Assembly: GCA_028282325.1 (NCBI GenBank)
Contig: JANQID010000073.1
Location: 1 to 45,179 of the forward strand
DNA length: 45,179 bases
Direction of reading: 5' to 3'
Origin: Chloroflexaceae bacterium
GTDB lineage: Bacteria > Chloroflexota > Chloroflexia > Chloroflexales > Chloroflexaceae
Shown: piece after piece, positions 44,467 to 45,179 of the stretch
Layout: each line of letters begins with the position of its first letter
Numbering within the stretch: position 1 is the first letter of the stretch
Position numbers and translations under genes: made by a program
Notes under the pieces: generated by a model
Told to the model about the DNA's origin: nothing
The model's input: the letters and a program-made list of their open reading frames with translations, nothing else
Database searches by the model: none

Positions 44467-45063
44467 TCAGATAGCACGCAGGATTGCCCGGGCCGGGGCT
44501 GCCTCAACGCCGGCAAGCAACAATGGCAGGCAAATCAGTTCATAGGTGTCGGGCTTGACGTGAACCAGGTTGATCCCCTCCAGGATGATCACGCCTGCTT
44601 GCAGCAGGATCTGATGAGTTTCCGGTCCATCATAGAAACGCTGTACTGACAGATAATCAATGCCGATCAGCCGAATGCCCCGATCAACTACCCACTGTGC
44701 AGCATCAGTAGTCAATGCCACATAGTCCTCGTTGAAGTCTGTTGAACCGGAAGCCCACAATTGTGTGGAATTACGCGTACGCAGCAACAGTCGCTGCATA
44801 TCAGCCGGCAGCTCCAGTCCTGCAAGATCAGCAGCGGTGACAGCAGACACTTCGGGAACGTCTGCTACGAATACAGGGCCAATCAGGATGTCGAGCGATA
44901 GTTGTTCGACCGTTGCACCGTTGGATACGAAATGGCGGGGTGCATCGACATGGGTTCCCGTATGAGCATCACAATCGATACGTGAGGTATTGGCAATATC
45001 GCCGGAGGCAATCTGTAAGATCGGTGTAATGCGTATGGGATCGACCCCCGGCCAGATCGGCAT
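44467..45063 (-). CDS. Cyclase-family (kynurenine-formamidase-like) metal hydrolase
   Basis: 198 aa from ATG 45063. The metal-binding motif DAHTGTHVDAPRHF (~32-45) and the later IGIDYLSVQRF and HQILLQAGVIILEGINLVHV define the cyclase/formamidase fold (Pfam Cyclase). Intact relatives begin 10-15 residues earlier; in-frame upstream sequence (GLFIIVCYRPT) fits that strand, so GTG 45102 may be the true start. Beyond this the reading frame enters a repeat. Such enzymes hydrolyse formamides, lactones or cyclic amides with Zn or Mn. In a sugar-acid module a lactonase or deformylase role is possible. It is the first gene of the minus-strand run visible in the window. Confidence 0.83.
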   Translation of the reverse strand: MPIWPGVDPIRITPILQIASGDIANTSRIDCDAHTGTHVDAPRHFVSNGATVEQLSLDILIGPVFVADVPEVSAVTAADLAGLELPADMQRLLLRTRNSTQLWASGSTDFNEDYVALTTDAAQWVVDRGIRLIGIDYLSVQRFYDGPETHQILLQAGVIILEGINLVHVKPDTYELICLPLLLAGVEAAPARAILRAI

Positions 45064-45112
45064 CGTAGGTCGATAACAAACGATAATGAACAGGCCGCAT
45101 GTCACCCTGACC

Positions 45113-45176
45113 CTGAGCGCAGCGAAGGGGAAGGGTCTCAGCGTCCCCAACAGCCGGGATTCTTCGTTGCGCTCAG
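45113..45176. repeat. Inverted repeat, GAGCGCAGCGAA type, at the window edge
   Basis: Arm CTGAGCGCAGCGAA at 45113-45126 and arm TTCGTTGCGCTCAG at 45163-45176 are complementary at 13 of 14 positions, with a 36-nt spacer that holds AAGGGTCTCAGCGTCC. It lies immediately upstream of the cyclase gene. The string resembles repeats common between genes in Chloroflexota genomes; this is from memory and not searched. Confidence 0.7.
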
Positions 45177-45179
45177 AAT

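Overview
The window looks like a chromosomal segment of a Chloroflexota bacterium, probably a Chloroflexia relative of Roseiflexus or Chloroflexus. This is an inference from the mix of protein families, the moderately high GC with palindromic dispersed repeats, and GT-C membrane proteins typical of that group; no marker gene in the window proves it. Almost everything is on the minus strand. The plus strand carries only a glycolate-oxidase-like gene at the left edge and decayed transposon material.

Layout. 1-6.3 kb is mostly housekeeping: a GlcD-GlcE fusion flavoprotein, a tRNA-Leu(UAA) with a tandem copy of its 3' half, a frameshifted DUF3224 remnant, an SH3b membrane protein and gatB. 6.4-12.4 kb is the first part of an envelope/exopolysaccharide locus (GT2, Wzz-like chain-length protein, an unknown membrane protein, a DUF2142-like GT-C protein and a polyprenyl-phosphate sugar-phosphate transferase). 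12.4-14.9 kb is a scrap zone with a Uma2-family gene, an IS1595-like fragment on the plus strand and a frameshifted IS701/IS4-like fragment on the minus strand.

14.9-25.9 kb holds a WecG/TagA-type transferase, a GDP-mannose 3,5-epimerase-like enzyme, and a tightly packed run transcribed right to left: large GT-B-like protein, heparinase II/III-like protein, Wzy/O-antigen ligase, two GT4-type transferases and a DUF362 protein. Four of the five junctions in that run overlap. 26-38.2 kb holds a zinc-ribbon methyltransferase, the first Wzx flippase, a NeuB-isomerase fusion coupled to a CMP-sugar synthetase, a GT39-type transferase, a fused Zn-alcohol dehydrogenase/Gfo-Idh-MocA oxidoreductase, a wecB gene broken by an internal deletion, and a TPR membrane protein. 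The genes from about 23.9 to 33.4 kb look clearly AT-richer than their flanks. 38.3-45 kb holds a second module: GT-C fragment, DUF115 protein, SDR, D-2-hydroxyacid dehydrogenase, FkbM methyltransferase, second Wzx, second cytidylyltransferase and a cyclase-family hydrolase.

How they fit. The phosphotransferase would start a lipid-linked repeat, the GT2/GT4/GT26/GT39/DUF115 proteins would extend and decorate it, a flippase would export it, and Wzy with the Wzz-like protein would polymerise it. NeuB plus two cytidylyltransferases point to one or two CMP-activated acidic sugars. Two flippases, two cytidylyltransferases, a broken wecB, a truncated GT-C gene and IS scraps suggest a locus assembled from at least two sources. 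The best candidate for something undescribed is the 38.8-45.1 kb module, whose enzyme combination matches no CMP-sugar pathway I can name, together with the NeuB-TIM-barrel fusion.
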